Shown: positions 32,256-46,184 of the stretch, piece by piece
Numbering within the stretch: the stretch's first letter is position 1
How the letters are laid out: every line of letters begins with the position of its first letter
From: Hirudinaria manillensis
Lineage: Eukaryota; Annelida; Clitellata; Hirudinida; Hirudinidae
Direction of reading: 5' to 3'
DNA length: 64,000 nucleotides
Assembly: GCA_034509925.1 (NCBI GenBank)
Contig: CM067530.1
Coordinates: 5,440,001-5,504,000, forward strand
The notes under the pieces: generated by a model
Databases searched by the model: none
The model's input: the letters and a program-made list of their open reading frames with translations, nothing else
What the model was told of the DNA's origin: nothing
Program-made: the position numbers and the translations under genes

Positions 32256-35200
32256 TTCCTAAATGATTGACGAATGAATTTTGGGAGTTCTTAACATGGT
32301 CAACGTTTGGTATTAGCTCGTAGCTAATAAGATAACAGGCTGTCCGTAACAGTCTCGTATCAGCTAATGAAATGATGGTTGAGAACAAAGTCCAACAAAC
32401 CCTCATTTACGAAGTTGAAATTTCATTCAAGCTTTATTTCAACCTAAAACGGTTTATATTTCATTCCGAAAGTATGCAAATATATTTACTCAGTCTCGGA
32501 GACAAAATTAAATAAAATTTGTTATCAGAAAAACTTTTTATCAAATCTTTAGATTTTTCTCACAGATTTATTTATTAGATTGACACACATTTAATAAAGA
32601 TTTGGTTGAATTTTCTCGATGAAATTTGTTGACACCCAATAACTATAAATTCGTCGCTAGGAGGAAAGGAATCAGGATTTTGCGGTTATCCGCTACCAAT
32701 TCATTCGGGCAAATGAATGGTGAAATGAAATGGGAATCAAAAGCAATAATTTTCCAAAATTTGACTAAAAAATTTGTGAAATTATCCAACAAAGAGGATT
32801 TTACCATTTCCTTGGATGTTTGTTAAGTTTATGAACTTCTACGAGAGTTCTAAATGTTTCAAGGTTTGCATAAATTATCTTTTAATCTAAGTTTATTTAT
32901 TCTAGTTAGAATATAAAATCAAATTGAGACAAAAATAAAGTAGGTTATAATGTGGAAATGAATAAATAAATTAATTTCATGTAACCTACCAATTCTTCAA
33001 TGAAAAAAATATGTCAAATGTCAGATTATACTAACGGTAACCATATGGTTATACGAATCCCGCGAAGGCATACTGAATTCATTTTATCTGAAATGTCTGT
33101 TATTATTATCGGAAAATTCAGAAAAAATTCATTACCCTCCCAATTTTAATTTCTTTCGTGACATTTATTAGTTTAACAGCTTTTGGTGAAAGCCCTCTTA
33201 AGAAATGAATATTCATGAAATATTTAAACGGATGAAAAAAACTTCACAGGGGCCATTTCTAAAAACTAATTTACTTAATTGAATGACCGTATAAGCATTT
33301 CAATCTAATGTTTTATGAAATTTGGATCCGTTGTGAAAATAATTTGAAGGACCTCATAAAAATAAAATTATGCCCGAAATGTGTTCGAATGCGAAAAGAC
33401 AACGGTATTCAGAATTTTCATTTATTGATTTACATTTGGAATGCTTACATTATCCTCAATCACATGCGAAATCGCACGGTATTACCGGGGATACGACGAA
33501 ATGAATTGCATTATCCATGATTCACGTTCACACAGAGGAACGAATCAGCAGTCAACCATCTTGATTTTCGGCCTCCCCGGGTCCAAATAGTTCAATTGTG
33601 TTGACCGAAATTCGCAAACGTAATTAACTGGTCTGTCTAACTGCACGTGAGAGCCTCATCATGGACGATAAATAAATACGTCTGGCACTTCGTCTCATCG
33701 AACGGCACGACTTCCCATTCAATATTACAAGCCTTTTCCTACCGTCTCAACATCGTACTATAGGATGATGATCGCTTATCGTGAGATTTTTAACAGGATG
33801 AAACGCCAATTATTTCAACAATTCATTCAAAATGCTTTGATTTTATGCTTTAAAAAAGAAATGTAATCATTTACAATATTTGCAAATCGTAAAATTCAGT
33901 TCCAGTTCGAAGCAGACGAGACTCAAGCGACAAGTAGGCCAGCACTCACTCAGCAGATAAATTCGGTCATGAAAATACGCCTTGTTCTGAGACTTGCTTG
34001 CTGTGTTGTCTTCTCAAAGCGGGGTTTGAAGCATAAAAATATCAGACTTTTCATCCTTGAACTGATAATCGAGGGGTTCCGCGTTTTTTAAGTCAACTGG
34101 AATTATATTTTACTCAAGGCTCAATAACCATGCATCACGAATCGGTTAGACTTCATCAACTTTCGCGAAATATGAGCAGATACTTTATTGACTGGCATCG
34201 AGAACAAAGAGAAGCTGAGGTCAGACAAACGACTCGAGTCCATAGTTCCAACCATTTGTTTACTGGGGAGGTGGCCACAAACAGTCCTCACATCCGCGGC
34301 CCATTCTGCACCGCAGACTATTTTCGGAAGCAGGCAAAACAATGAAAAGATGAGGTCAAAAGAGAAAAGAATGACTGGGAGAGATGTTGAACGAGAGCGA
34401 GGGAGGCTGAAATCCGCTCATACATTGTTCGCGATTTTTGGCCTCGTTATGTCTAACCACATGACTGGTAGTCTCTTAGCACACCGACGTCGTACGTGCG
34501 CATCCAATGAATCCATAAGTTTCTTTACAAAAAGAGGCCAGGCACCGATGATAGGGTGCATGGGATAGCTCCTCGTTTGTCGTAGTCGTCGTCGTCGTTG
34601 TTGTTGTTGTTGTCATGTTGAGGAAGGCGGGATTTAGAGGCATCGGCTGCGTGTACCGCACGCGCGGTCCACCATTAGGCAAGACCGCTTCTATGCTACC
34701 AGGCTAGTCGTGCAAGGTCACTGAACTGGTTCGTGAGAAAGTACATTGGATTCCAAAGACAGACTCCAATCTGTTGCTTGCATTATTTTCTCTCGGCTCT
34801 CAGGCTTTTTTAGTTTTTATTTTGATTTGTTAGAAGTTTGTCTAGTTTGAGTAAAACTCCATCCGTTCTGCCGTTCAAACTGCTATTGTCTACGAGGATT
34901 ACTTTCAACTTCATATCAGGTTATTCGTTCGAGCCTGATGCCTTGTTAACTATTGTCATTTGTCAGAGATGACATTTATTTATAAAAAAAATGCCATGAA
35001 ATTGCCTGCTATTGTGAATTATTTACTTTGCATTATTCACTTGAAGCTCTTTGAGTGTCTGTGATCAATAATTTGCCCAGTCAAAAATCGTTATGTGGAT
35101 TTATTTGATGCTGTCATGAAAAATTAATGTATAGATTAACTTACTTAAGAAATTTTTTTTTCAAGCATTGCAGTTTCATTTAATTACTTGATGTCAATCA

Positions 35201-35715
35201 CAAAAACAATGAAAAATGTAGTTCTCAGTTGCATGAGTTTTGAGGTCAAAGTATCTATCAGAAATTTCTATTGAAGCCACAATTGATGCAGCATGAAATA
35301 AACTTAATCAAACCATCTCAACAATCTGCATATCTCTACTGAGGCCAATATCCAGTTTTTGGCTGGATGTGTTAAATCTGTGGGTATGAAGATGAAACCT
35401 ACGTATGCTTCCTCGAAATTAGGTGCAGTTTGATGCACGGACGGGATGTATGGTGGCTATATAAATTTCAGCTATCGTGATTTACAACTTGTCAGCTTGA
35501 CTGGACTGAACTTTTATTGGTATTGCCTATTGGTAAAGTGGCAGATAGATAGTTCTATAGTTCTTTGTCATACAATTGGCTTAATCGAGAAGTTTCGTTC
35601 GGTTTAATTTTGAAACTAGCGGATCTCCCTTCGGCGTTTCACGCTAGGAACTTTGTGGGTTTATCTCGTGGAATAATTTTTTAATTTTTCTTATATTTTT
35701 ATCTTTGTCTTTCAG
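32256..35715. other. Intergenic, no gene recognised
   Basis: About 3.4 kb between the proposed ML-gene start and the nuclear receptor. Short frames near 32626, 33308 and 34121-34568 show no motifs or splice support. A (CGT/TGT)n run lies near 34575-34605. Upstream non-coding exons and the promoter of the receptor are expected at the right end. Confidence 0.45.
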
Positions 35716-35736
35716 AAATGTGAAGATTGCCCTAGC

Positions 35737-38700
35737 ATGAGTTTGAAAATAAATGCTTATTTGAAAAGATCAATGGCCAACGATAGCAATCACGCCAACC
35801 CAGGTGCAGAGGAAACACCCAGTTCTATCTCTTCTGGCCTGCCAGTTTCATCAAGGGCCGTATCAACTCAGGATGAAAATCGACCGTCTACCTCCTACGT
35901 TGGCAATAACGGTTCTGGGGGCTTCGGAGCAGAAGACGACGGGTCTCCTCGAGTTTCTGCTTTGCATTCTCTTCCAATGAATCAGTCTGCCGGCCTCCGA
36001 AGCACCTCCCCGGTCACTGCGGAGTCCAATCCCGAACCTCCTACCTCTCCTTCGCCTCCATCCAACTCTCATTCCAGTAGATCGAGTGGAAAATCCAGGA
36101 ACAGGGAGAAACCAGCAGGAATTTGCAAAGTCTGTGGAGATGTGGCAACTGGAAAGTATTTTGGTGCTCTAGTCTGTGTTCCATGCAAGGTATAATATTT
36201 TTCGTATTTATAATATTATTATATTATAATAACTTTCTTGTGTTTGAGGTAGTTGTTATTGTGTCATAGATATTTGTGTATGCTATTCTTGTTTGATGTA
36301 GTCAGAAGTTTTTCTAGGTGGAACTTTTAGGATTGTCGGTCAAATTGTGACGCAGTAGCTTTGCGGAGGCGAAGAGCAGCGTTCCGGACGAGCCACGGGC
36401 TCCCGGTGTCCTATGGTCCACTGACCTGCAGAGTCAGTTTCAATGAGATGCAAATGATTCGAATACCGCCTAGGACAAGATGAACTTTATTTGCTTTTAT
36501 TCTGGTGTTGGAGCAAAAATTGCCAAAATTTATTTAACAATTTGTTTTATTTTAGGCTACACTTTCAATTATATAGGCGATGGATTGAAAGAAGAGATAA
36601 AGCAATGCAACGGCAATGCATTAACTATTTATGACTTTATGATCTTAGCCTCATTTTCTAATCTGTAAATTCACACCAAACGATGTTAATAATTTAAGTA
36701 AATGTAACGAAAATAATGTCTCGATTCTTCTGCTCTTTGCCCTAAATACCTTCGTGAGTCAGGCAAAGAAAGGAATTTTTCGAAACTGTATCCCGTATTT
36801 TCTGAAATAGTACTTTAGATATTAAATATATTTTGCTGGCAGCTTTCCTTTTAGCCATTCTTTGTTATTAATATAAGATCGTAGCCCTTTCTTAAGTACT
36901 ATAACCAAACAAGTAGAGATATGGCAACAATTTTTTTTATTTAAGCAATGGATGTGTTTTCTCACTAATTATTGAATTTTTTATTCCTGTCAATGACATA
37001 CCTGAGTGATTTCTTGAAATTTCATTGCAGTTTGTGGGGCAAAAGCCCTTAAAACAGATGTTATTGCGGACAGGGCAAGATCATTTTTATTTCATATAAA
37101 TGCAATATATTTGACAACTTTCATGCATAAACTATATAAAGTTATCATTTTTTTAAAGAATTCTACAGCTTTTGTGACTGTTGTTTCGAAAGCAAACAAC
37201 CAGCATAATTACAAAGTCAAATTGCTTAGAACTAATTGCTTAAGTATGGGTATATAGGTTTAGCGTTAGATAGCATTGCCAGAAACAAAACTGGCTAGGA
37301 TCATCAGGATTGGTCTAGGTTATTTAGCTGCGCTCCTGCTAAAGTTGAATGTGGGCCTGGGTTACACGGTGATAAAGTGGCATTGAATTCTATTTATAGA
37401 CATCTAATTTGCTTTATTACTTGTTATTATGAAAAAAAAAAAACTTATGAAATCCATATATTTCAGAAGAAGTCATACCACTTCTATTTCCTATCTAGAA
37501 ATATTTTCAAACTTATAGTGTTAGACTGTATGGTAGGATTCATCATTGCATTTACAAATATCTACTTTTCCATTTCAGACATTTTTTTTGAGATACAATG
37601 GAGAAGGCTTTTCATTTGTTTGCAAAAACAAGCAGGCCTGCGACATATCAGTCTCCACTAGGATCCAGTGCAAGTATTGCCGTTTTCAGAAATGCCTTGC
37701 AGCTGGCATGACTAGGAAAGGTGAAGAGTTTGTTATTGATGAGGATGTTGATTTTTGCAGCTTTGCGATTTATCCCTAGCCTTTTGAGATCCAAACGAAA
37801 CTATTTTTTCATACGAGGGTTTTATGAAATCGTACCACGCTTTTTTATCGGCTTTAAGGCATTCGGCTCGTAAATAACAACTCTGCAGTCATTGCTATCG
37901 CTGGCCTGGCATTGATTATGATCGCGGAGGATGACTATTTTTAGTAACTAAGCCAGCTATTTGGAGCAGTGAACTATTTTTCAAGGTCTCATTTTGTTTG
38001 TTGATTATACTTTGATCTCTACCTCAGGTTTCTTTTCCATTTTGCAGCAGCTTCTAAGTATCTTTTTTCATTTCTTAGCATTTTTTGCATTTTCTTCATT
38101 TTTTTTAATTATTATCCAAACCTTCCTTTGTCATTTTATAAATGGTCATCAGTAATCTTTATTCCTAAATATAGTATTTATTATGAATGTTTTACTATTT
38201 AGAATTATTAATATGAAAAGAGGTCATAAATTATTCATGTTTGTCAGCATGTTTAATGGCTAACAAATAATGCAATCTAAATCACAACTCAAATGTAAAT
38301 TATAAATTTAGAGAGATCAACAATAATTTTAGGAAAACAGGAGTATCACTCTAGTTCTGCTGGTGGTACCAGCAACATACTGTCATTTTTTTATGTGTAA
38401 ATATTGCAGTAAGACCACCTCAAGTTGAACCAAAAGAAGGCAAACAACTCTGCGTGGTGTGCAACGATTTTGGGAACGGAGTGCACTTTGGAGTAGTGAC
38501 TTGCGAGGGATGCAAGGTAGGGTATCGTTAGTTTTTGACTTCAGAGCCCAGTATCAGCACTTGGTTTCTTTATTCAGAAATTCTTCAGGAGAGGTCTGGT
38601 TGAACACAAGTCTTACGTCTGCAAGTTCAATAGATGTTGTCCCATAAATCCACAGACTAGAAATACCTGTAGGTATTGCAGGTACAACAAGTGCAAGTCT

Positions 38701-41700
38701 CTGGGGATGTCAAGAGAAGGTTTGTATTTCTTTTTTTTTCTTTGTAGTTAAGTAATTTAAAATTTATTAAAAATTATTTAAAATGATTATATTTAAGGAT
38801 TATTATTACATCTAAATATTTCACAAACATTAAGTTTGGTGACTTTGAACTAAGATAATATCACCAAAACAAGCTCAAGTTAACTCGTATACCTTACTCG
38901 ATTTTTTTTGAATGATTGTATTATTCCTAATCTTAATACATAACATAATTAATAAAATAAAATAACAATGTAAACTATTATAAAAATATTTTTAATTTGA
39001 TTGAAACCTAAAGTTCAAGTGAAATTTAGAAATATGTGTTGACAGTATCTAGTTTTTATCAGAGTTAAAATGTCCTAACAAAGTTTTATTGTTAGTCCAC
39101 AATTTTACATATTGCTCTCCTAACAAAAGCTATTCAGATGGGTAGACCATCCAAGGCTTCTCAAAAACAGGGAGCCCAAAGGACAGCATCAGAAAGACAA
39201 ATGGACGAGGAAGCCATGGACGTGGATGAAGAACCGTCTTCGACTCAGGCTTTGGATTTGTCGATTGCCACCACGTCAAATTCGACTCAGTCGACCTCAT
39301 CTTCGGATCAACCTTCTACCTCTTCATTTGGATCTCCACAGGCCTCATCCAGTGGACCTCAGTCACCATCCTCGTCATCATATAATGGATCATCTAAGCC
39401 ATCACCATCATCATACAATGGAACATCCAAGCCATCACCGCACAATGGATCATCACAACCACCATCATCATCATATAATGGATCATCACAACCATCACCA
39501 TCATCATCATACCATGGATCATCCAAACCACAGCCATCCACTGCATCCAGTGGATCATCTCCATCACACCACCACGGATCATCTCCGATTGTGTCGTGTC
39601 AGCCGTTGACGTCTTACGACGTGTCGCTGGCATTCGTCAAATCCGAGGCAAAGTCGTTGCCCGTCGTCGCATCGTCCCTGCTATCTGTGGAATCGACTCG
39701 ATCCCCGACGCTCGTCGGAACGCCTCAGGCAAAGTTGTCGTCGATTTCTCTGGCACCATCGTCTCGTTTCGAGCAGACGGCGGTGTTGTCGACATCCGGA
39801 CCTCCCGTCTTTTCCTCTCTGCCGTCTTCTTTTGCTCCGACGTCCGCGTCGACCTCCGCCGTTTCTCTCGGATTCGCGAGAGGCGGTGCGGATTCGTCCG
39901 AGACTCTGCTCTTCGCCTCCCTGCCTCCCCCCTTCCGACACGGCGCCTGCCTCGCGTCGGACGAAGTCTCGGATCAAATCGTGCCTTCTTTTCGACTGTT
40001 GAACGAGAATCAGCAAGCACTCTTCCAGAACTTAAAACTGCAGGCTGAAGGAAACGTAGTGGAGAACCCGCTCAAAAGGGTCACCATGTCTGACGTGGTC
40101 GCCATTTTCGAAGACCACAAAGCGAACGTCCCTGACCACAAAGTCAACGTTCCTGAGCATAAAGTGAACTTCTGGGGAGGTCTCGGGAGGCTGAAGGATT
40201 ATTCGTTCTACGAAGGTGGAAGACTTAGGAAGCACGAAGCATACCTTTATGGACATTCTGATCGATGGAAGAATGAAATGGCAGACTTCGTGATAGGTTT
40301 CTGGAGATTCGTTGTACTTTGTTTAAGTCTAAATGCAAGTATATTTAATGTTTAATAATTTATTGCAGAGCACAAAATGAGATTCAGACTGAACGTCACC
40401 AAAAACTATTGGCTGGCCTCGCTGTATGCCGATGAAAATCTTCATGCCACTGATGACAAACACCTCGAAATCATCAACATGGTGGTGCCCAATTACGGAG
40501 AATTTGTCAGTTCCAGCGAAACTATCAACCACAACCTGACAAACAACTACAGAGTTTGCATTTTTCATTTGTTATTTTCTAATTTTAACAGAATTAAAGT
40601 ACTAAAAGGTTATTCTAAAAGAAAGCATATTGACATGGCAGTTTAAAATGTAAAAGTTTATGTTATCGATTTTAATTTATAAGGAGTGGGTCATGCAGAA
40701 CGGACAAAACATGACGGCCGCCGTGATCTCGGAATGGATCAAAACCTCGGTCATCCCGTCGTTTACCATCGTTTCTGTCAAGTATTTTAAACAGATTCCA
40801 GGTCTGATAACTTTATTCTTGCAAAAGGATAATTAATTACAATTCAATTTAACCATTAAAAGGTTTCAAGAGTTTTGATACCAACGATCAGATGAACATA
40901 GCTCGCTTGGGACAATCGCCGAGCAGAATTCTTGCCGCCGTCTTGCACTGGTTCGACCCGAAGTTGAACAATTTCAAAGACTTCCTTTCTTGGAGAGACA
41001 GAATTCCTGGGAATAGTGATAGATTTAAAAAATACCTCATTCGTTTTGCTAACAACGTTCAGCTGCTGAACATGGATGCCGTGGAAGCTGCTCTGCTTAA
41101 CTCTCTCATCATTGTGGCGTCTGGTAAGGTTTTTGTCTAATTTGATTGTGCATATTTATATTGACTTAACATGTTTATGTTTAACATTTATTGATTCCTT
41201 CCAAGTTTAGTGTACTATAGAAATAATACAGCCATGATTTTTAATAATAATAAGTTTTTTATTGTCTTCATTGTTATCAGTACAGACATAATTTTGATGT
41301 GTTTACACCAGTGTGACTCGACCTGCAGAAGCCCATCGAAATCCAAAATTTTAATTACCTTCTCAATCCAATTTCTTCAAAAAGTCTGTTTTCAAATGGC
41401 TAAACAAACTCTTTTCAAATCTCTTTTGGAGTCTTTTCCTATTTGTCATTGCAATATACTTTATTTGCAAAGCCTTTTTATTCAGATTTTAAGTCCAGAT
41501 AAGCAAACCACTTCAGAACTCTGAAGTTCCTCTCTTGGAAGAATAGTTTCGTGACTTTTGCATTTTTGAATAAATTTTCTTTTCTAAAAACTAATCAATG
41601 AATAGAACAATTTAAAAAAATAAATTATCAATAAATAGAATCATAGGTAACTATCCAGAGTTTCAATTTATTTTGAGAAATCCTACTTTCCTTCTAAGGT

Positions 41701-42459
41701 CACAGTGTGTCTTCAGACATCGTGTCAATGTTATTTGAAGCCATCTGGGCCATTCAGTTTCTTTTCTTTGCTATTTCTGTCAAGTTATGCTGGTAACCAA
41801 TGACTATGGATCAGGCTCCCCATAATTTAAAAAGAAACAAATCTTTTAAGTTGGTGGTGGTAATGAAGGGAATCAACTGAAAGGCTGCAGATTTTGCAAA
41901 AAGTTCTGATCAGATTAGCAAGAGATTTAATTTGCATTTGAAAATGAAGAAAAATCCTAAGATCCTTGTATATAAGTATCTATGATATTATATGATTTAT
42001 ATGATTATCTTGTTTTATATTGTGCACTCAAAAATAAATTAGTGTTTAATAAGTGAATTTGTAATATTATGATTAATAATATGATTAGTTAATCCTCTGA
42101 CTAATGTTTTATGCACGATTGAAGACTATCCAAGTTTGATTGATCCCAAAGTGATTGAAGCAGCTCGAACTAGGCTAATATGCACATTCCGGGCCTATAT
42201 CTCAAGTATGTTGTTCTCGGGTTCTCCTCTGTCACTAACGAATATTCATTAGAATATTTAAATTAGGTCTTTAAATGTAAGCACTATGTCTGTTTGCCTT
42301 TTAGCCAAGTATGGAGCTTCAAGTGATAGGATGGACAAATTATTTGGAATAATTCCAGAAATTAGAAAAATTGGCTTTTTCCATCACGAAATGACCAACA
42401 AGAAAACAATGATGGCGGAAGAGTTTGGAGAACGTCTGCTGAAGTCGTTCAACCTTTGA
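35737..42459 (+). CDS. Nuclear receptor with two DNA-binding domains (2DBD-NR)
   Basis: A ligand-type transcription factor with two tandem C4 zinc-finger DBDs and one ligand-binding domain. Ten exons: 35737-36189, 37579-37720, 38410-38516, 38578-38719, 39130-40296, 40369-40553, 40684-40801, 40863-41123, 42125-42205 and 42305-42459, all in phase, 936 residues. DBD1 (about 130-200): CKVCGDVATGKYFGALVCVP, CKTFFLR, QCKYCRFQKCLAAGMTRK. DBD2 (about 213-280): CVVCNDFGNGVHFGVVTCEG, CKKFFRRGL, CRYCRYNKCKSLGMSRE, then GRPSK. A long Ser/Pro-rich hinge with minisatellite-like repeats follows. The LBD spans about 660-936, with ILAAVLHWFDPKLNNFK and IPEIRKIGFFHHEM. The P-boxes are CVPCKT and CEGCKK. An acceptor at 35714-35715 and an open frame upstream of the ATG mean that a coding upstream exon is possible. 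The known 2DBD subfamily occurs in flatworms, molluscs and crustaceans. Confidence 0.92.
39363..39593 (+). repeat. Coding minisatellite in the receptor hinge
   Basis: Imperfect tandem units of about 30-42 bp inside exon 5 of the receptor, encoding repeats of the type SSYNGSSKPSP and YNGSSQPSPSSS. All reading frames are open here on both strands, which explains several false overlapping frames. Confidence 0.8.
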
Positions 42460-44423
42460 CCCGACCCACCTTTGCCTCCTATGTATTTGCCCTAACATAC
42501 GTGGAAGCAATGCTTATTAAGTTATAGATATTTATTTTTTTGTCTGCACAATAGTTAAATGATTTTCTGAAGCACATTCTCAGATGAGACTATTTTTTAG
42601 GGCTCAACCCTATAATGATTCTGTTTTTGTGTTATTTTTTAAGATATTTCAATGATTTTGCCAACATATGCTTATCATAATGTATTCTATTTATGCTTCA
42701 CGATCATCGTCCTTAAAACTGCGAACTTCTTCTCCGAAAGTTTCAGGATTTCTACAGGAACAGCATCTCGCTTTGATGCGCTCGCTCGTGTATCCTTCGG
42801 AATCAAGTTTAAACTGCAAACGATTCGAATTATCTTTTTTTCTCAAGTCTGATCTGTCCATATCATCCCCCATTAGATCGTTTGCATGCCTAATAGGGTA
42901 TGACGTGTGAGCTTAAAATGCCGTGGAATATAATATATTTGAGCATTTACATTTTTACTTGTAAAACTTGATATTAAATTTCAATTTTTTGGCTCCACTT
43001 ATTTTGATGGATGTCAGTGGGTCCATTGCTCCTTATTAGAAATAAAAGTTCCAGGGTTTTTGTTGAGAGTAACATTTCTTCATGACTCACTGAAAATGTT
43101 GGGTCTTCTTAAATTGAGTGCTTCTGGCATTATTAGTACCCATATTATGTAACTGATAACCATTCAGATGCCTGGGGGCAATGCAATCCAGTAGTGATAA
43201 TTTCTGTTTTTTGGGTTAGATTGGGATGTGCTAAAAACCAATTAGGAGGTGGGTGAATGTTAAATATCTTAGGTTGTCCTGATTAAAATTTAACAAATAT
43301 GAATCAACTGAACTGATGAGCTGGCTTTGTAGGTATGGAATCTGGAAAGAAGCACTGGCCCCAATAGAAAATGTATGTTTTCCTAATGTCCAGCTCATTC
43401 TATTTTGAGAGGCAATGAACAGCACCAACCTTCGTCTTAAATACTAATATAATATCTAAAGATAATCCTGACTTGCTAAAAATAATGAATTTTAACATTG
43501 GCAAAGTCATTTATACATACTGAGTAATAAACATAATTAATAATAAAATCTAAAAATTGTCTCTTCAATCATTCTTTACTTACTGGATCTTGTTAAGGTA
43601 TCCAGATTTTAATTTTAATGTCCAAATTTTGCTTTACAAATCCAGCAAAATACCACATGGAGATGGAGGCATGGAAAAATAGAAATCTGAGCATTTTTTC
43701 AATCATCAAGGTAGACCCTCAAGAAAAAAAAACATATCACAACTGATCATGAACACATCACAAAAACAACTGCTTTGGTAAAAGTGGCTTGGAACAAAGT
43801 TTTAAAATGTCCTCTGCTTGCATACAAAATGCAAGAATAGAGTGATTTAAGAGTGGTACAAAATAGCTTTGTTTGAAGTCCAAAGGATAATGTAGTATGA
43901 TAGTATTACGTATTTGATTCTTATTTTCAATTAAGACAATGCTACTTTGTACCATATACATACTCTCATCATGGTTTGTTCAACTATTATGTGATAGAGG
44001 GGGAATTAGAGGCACATTTCCACAGCAAGTTGCTTACAAGAAGTCAGAATTCCTTAATTTGAAGATGCAAAATAACTGAGTGGTTATAAAGTTTGAAAAC
44101 CTGGAAGCAGTTATTCAAAAAGTTCTATGATGCAAAACACCATTACAATCATTTGGAAATTACAACAGAAAACACAAATCACATCCCACATCACAGGTCA
44201 TGCGTGATATCAGTAGCCCAGCTGTTGGCAATTAAAATATAAATTATTAAATCTGATACACAAACATAACAAACATTGAGATTCATCCATTTTAATTGAT
44301 ATTTTTATATTTAATACCAAATAATTATAGAAAGTAATTTCAACAAAGAACCTCATGAGTTTTGAAAATATACACGTTCATGACTATTCTAATGTGTTGC
44401 AGGACTAATTTAGGAAACAAAAA
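42460..44423. other. 3' flank of the receptor and PDCD2L, no gene recognised
   Basis: Convergent 3' ends separated by about 2 kb. It holds the receptor 3' UTR (unknown length) and no supported coding sequence. Confidence 0.5.
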
Positions 44424-46184
44424 TTATAATTTGTATCTTCCACCAATTTTCTTTGTCTTTTCCCCCTCTGTTATGTTGTCTCTTTCAACTATTGCCAGTT
44501 CAGGCTTCATTTTATCTCTTCCTTCAAACCAGCAGTTGGATGAACATGTGTAAATGTACACCGTTCCTATATCCAGACCTTGAAATTATAATAATTTCAA
44601 TTAATTTCGATTAAAAATCAATTCAGCAAACAATTTAAAATGCCTTTAAAATTCTAGAGCAAAATGCCTTAATGAGGCTAAAGGTTAAAGCCCAGATTTC
44701 ATTATTTGATTTATTAAGTTATTAATTAGTAAATTAATAAATGTTAAATAATGCCTAAAATAACACCATTTCTATTAAATATGCATTTAAAAAAAAAGGA
44801 AATTAAAAGAAACCTTCTAAACAAAGTCCGTCCACGTTGCAGTTTGCAACCATGAAGTTGCCGATTGAAGGCATGATTTGAAATTCAAAAGTTCTGGACG
44901 ATCCACAAGAACATCGTAAAATCTTTGATGAAGTTGGCAGAGTGCTATAAACCAATGGGGCACCTTTGTAACAATATCTGAAGATTATAAAATAAATTAG
45001 TAAATACATAATTTACTTAAAATACATATTATTATTATTATAAACATTAATAATGATTTACACCACCTGATAATTTGTTCAGGACATTTCTTGACTGTTT
45101 CAAAGAATTTCTGCTGGTTTTCCTTCATGCATGATATCTTGAATTTCTGATAAGATTCTTTATCTGACTTCTTAGCATTCTCAGGTGGGCTGTTTGCACA
45201 AAATCTTTTATTTATGTTTTAATTCACCCCATTTTAATCAATGCTAAAGGAGCATTTAATAAATTATTAAATTTTAAAATATAAATAACATACTACATCA
45301 TATCTTCAAGAGATAATCTCTCCTGCTTCAAATATTTCTTAAGCAGGTCTTGTTCATGCTTCAGTAAACCATCTGGTGACAACTCTTCTTCATCAAAAAC
45401 GTTAATAAAAAAAGGCTTAAACTTGGATTCTTCAGAATCCAGTTTCAGTTCTCTCATGCCACACTCCACGAGATTGTCTTCATTTACTGAGGACATCTTG
45501 TCAAGCTCAAGGCATTTATTAGAAACACCCGCAGGTTGGAACGACACCCCATCTAATGCTTCATCACCCCAATCATCTGTTTCAGGATCAAAATCAAATG
45601 CAGATTTAATCTCTGTTTTGGTGTTTGATGACTGACTCTTGATCACACTTTCCATGCGACTTTGACAACGAAATACTGTCCAACTGCAAAAATTAATGTT
45701 TAATAAAAGCTCATGGATTGACAGACGATATGATCTCATTAAATTTGAATCATCCACCTTTTGCTAGACTTTATGCAAGTTTGGTTACAGCACAAAAACA
45801 AATAAAAAACTCTATCTGTTTCTTCCACTGGACAATATAGTTGACCAATGAATACTACTGGACCTTCACAGGTTTCACATTTCACATCAGAAGTAAAATC
45901 TTTTTTTAGCCAATCCTGAAATTTTTGAAATGTATATAATATGCTAGCTAATATGCATTTCGTATTTTGGGCAAATAATGAAAAAAATTAGTTTCAAAAT
46001 GGTAATCAGCTGCTTTCATGCTAAATTTAGAGTATCTAAGCACTGTTATTCAAATGAAAACCTCATTAAACTTAATAATTTTGAAACTTAATCATACTGG
46101 ATTCCCCCCAATTTTATTTGAGCTCCAATCGGAATCATTGGCAAGAGACGTGAGATCGCAAACGCCTAATAATGTGTTTGCCAT
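44424..46184 (-). CDS. PDCD2L: Programmed cell death 2-like protein
   Basis: A PDCD2-family protein. These cytoplasmic adaptors are chaperones for 40S ribosomal protein uS5 (RPS2) and support small-subunit assembly. Six exons: 46098-46184, 45758-45915, 45294-45683, 45067-45189, 44814-44977 and 44424-44578, in phase, 358 residues, the same length as human PDCD2L. The N-terminus has GVCDLTSLANDSDWSSNKIG and GGNPDWL, then a MYND-like zinc segment (CETCEGPVVFIGQLYCPV, LFLCCNQTC). A central acidic linker (DFDPETDDWGDEALDG) follows. The C-terminal PDCD2_C domain has QIIRYCYKGAPLVYS, CSCGSSRTFEFQIMPS and IGTVYIYTCSSNCW. The DWG linker and length favour the L paralogue over PDCD2. The exact donor after EDMM (TA|GTATGT) has an alternative three bases away. 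Confidence 0.93.

Noticed and set aside
34121-34568. Overlapping frames on both strands near 34.2 kb
   Set aside because: No motif, no paired splice sites, and mutually overlapping frames in a low-complexity region.
39226-39633. His-rich and Asp/Met-rich frames overlapping the receptor exon
   Set aside because: Shadow frames of the coding minisatellite; the receptor frame is fixed by both DBDs and the LBD.
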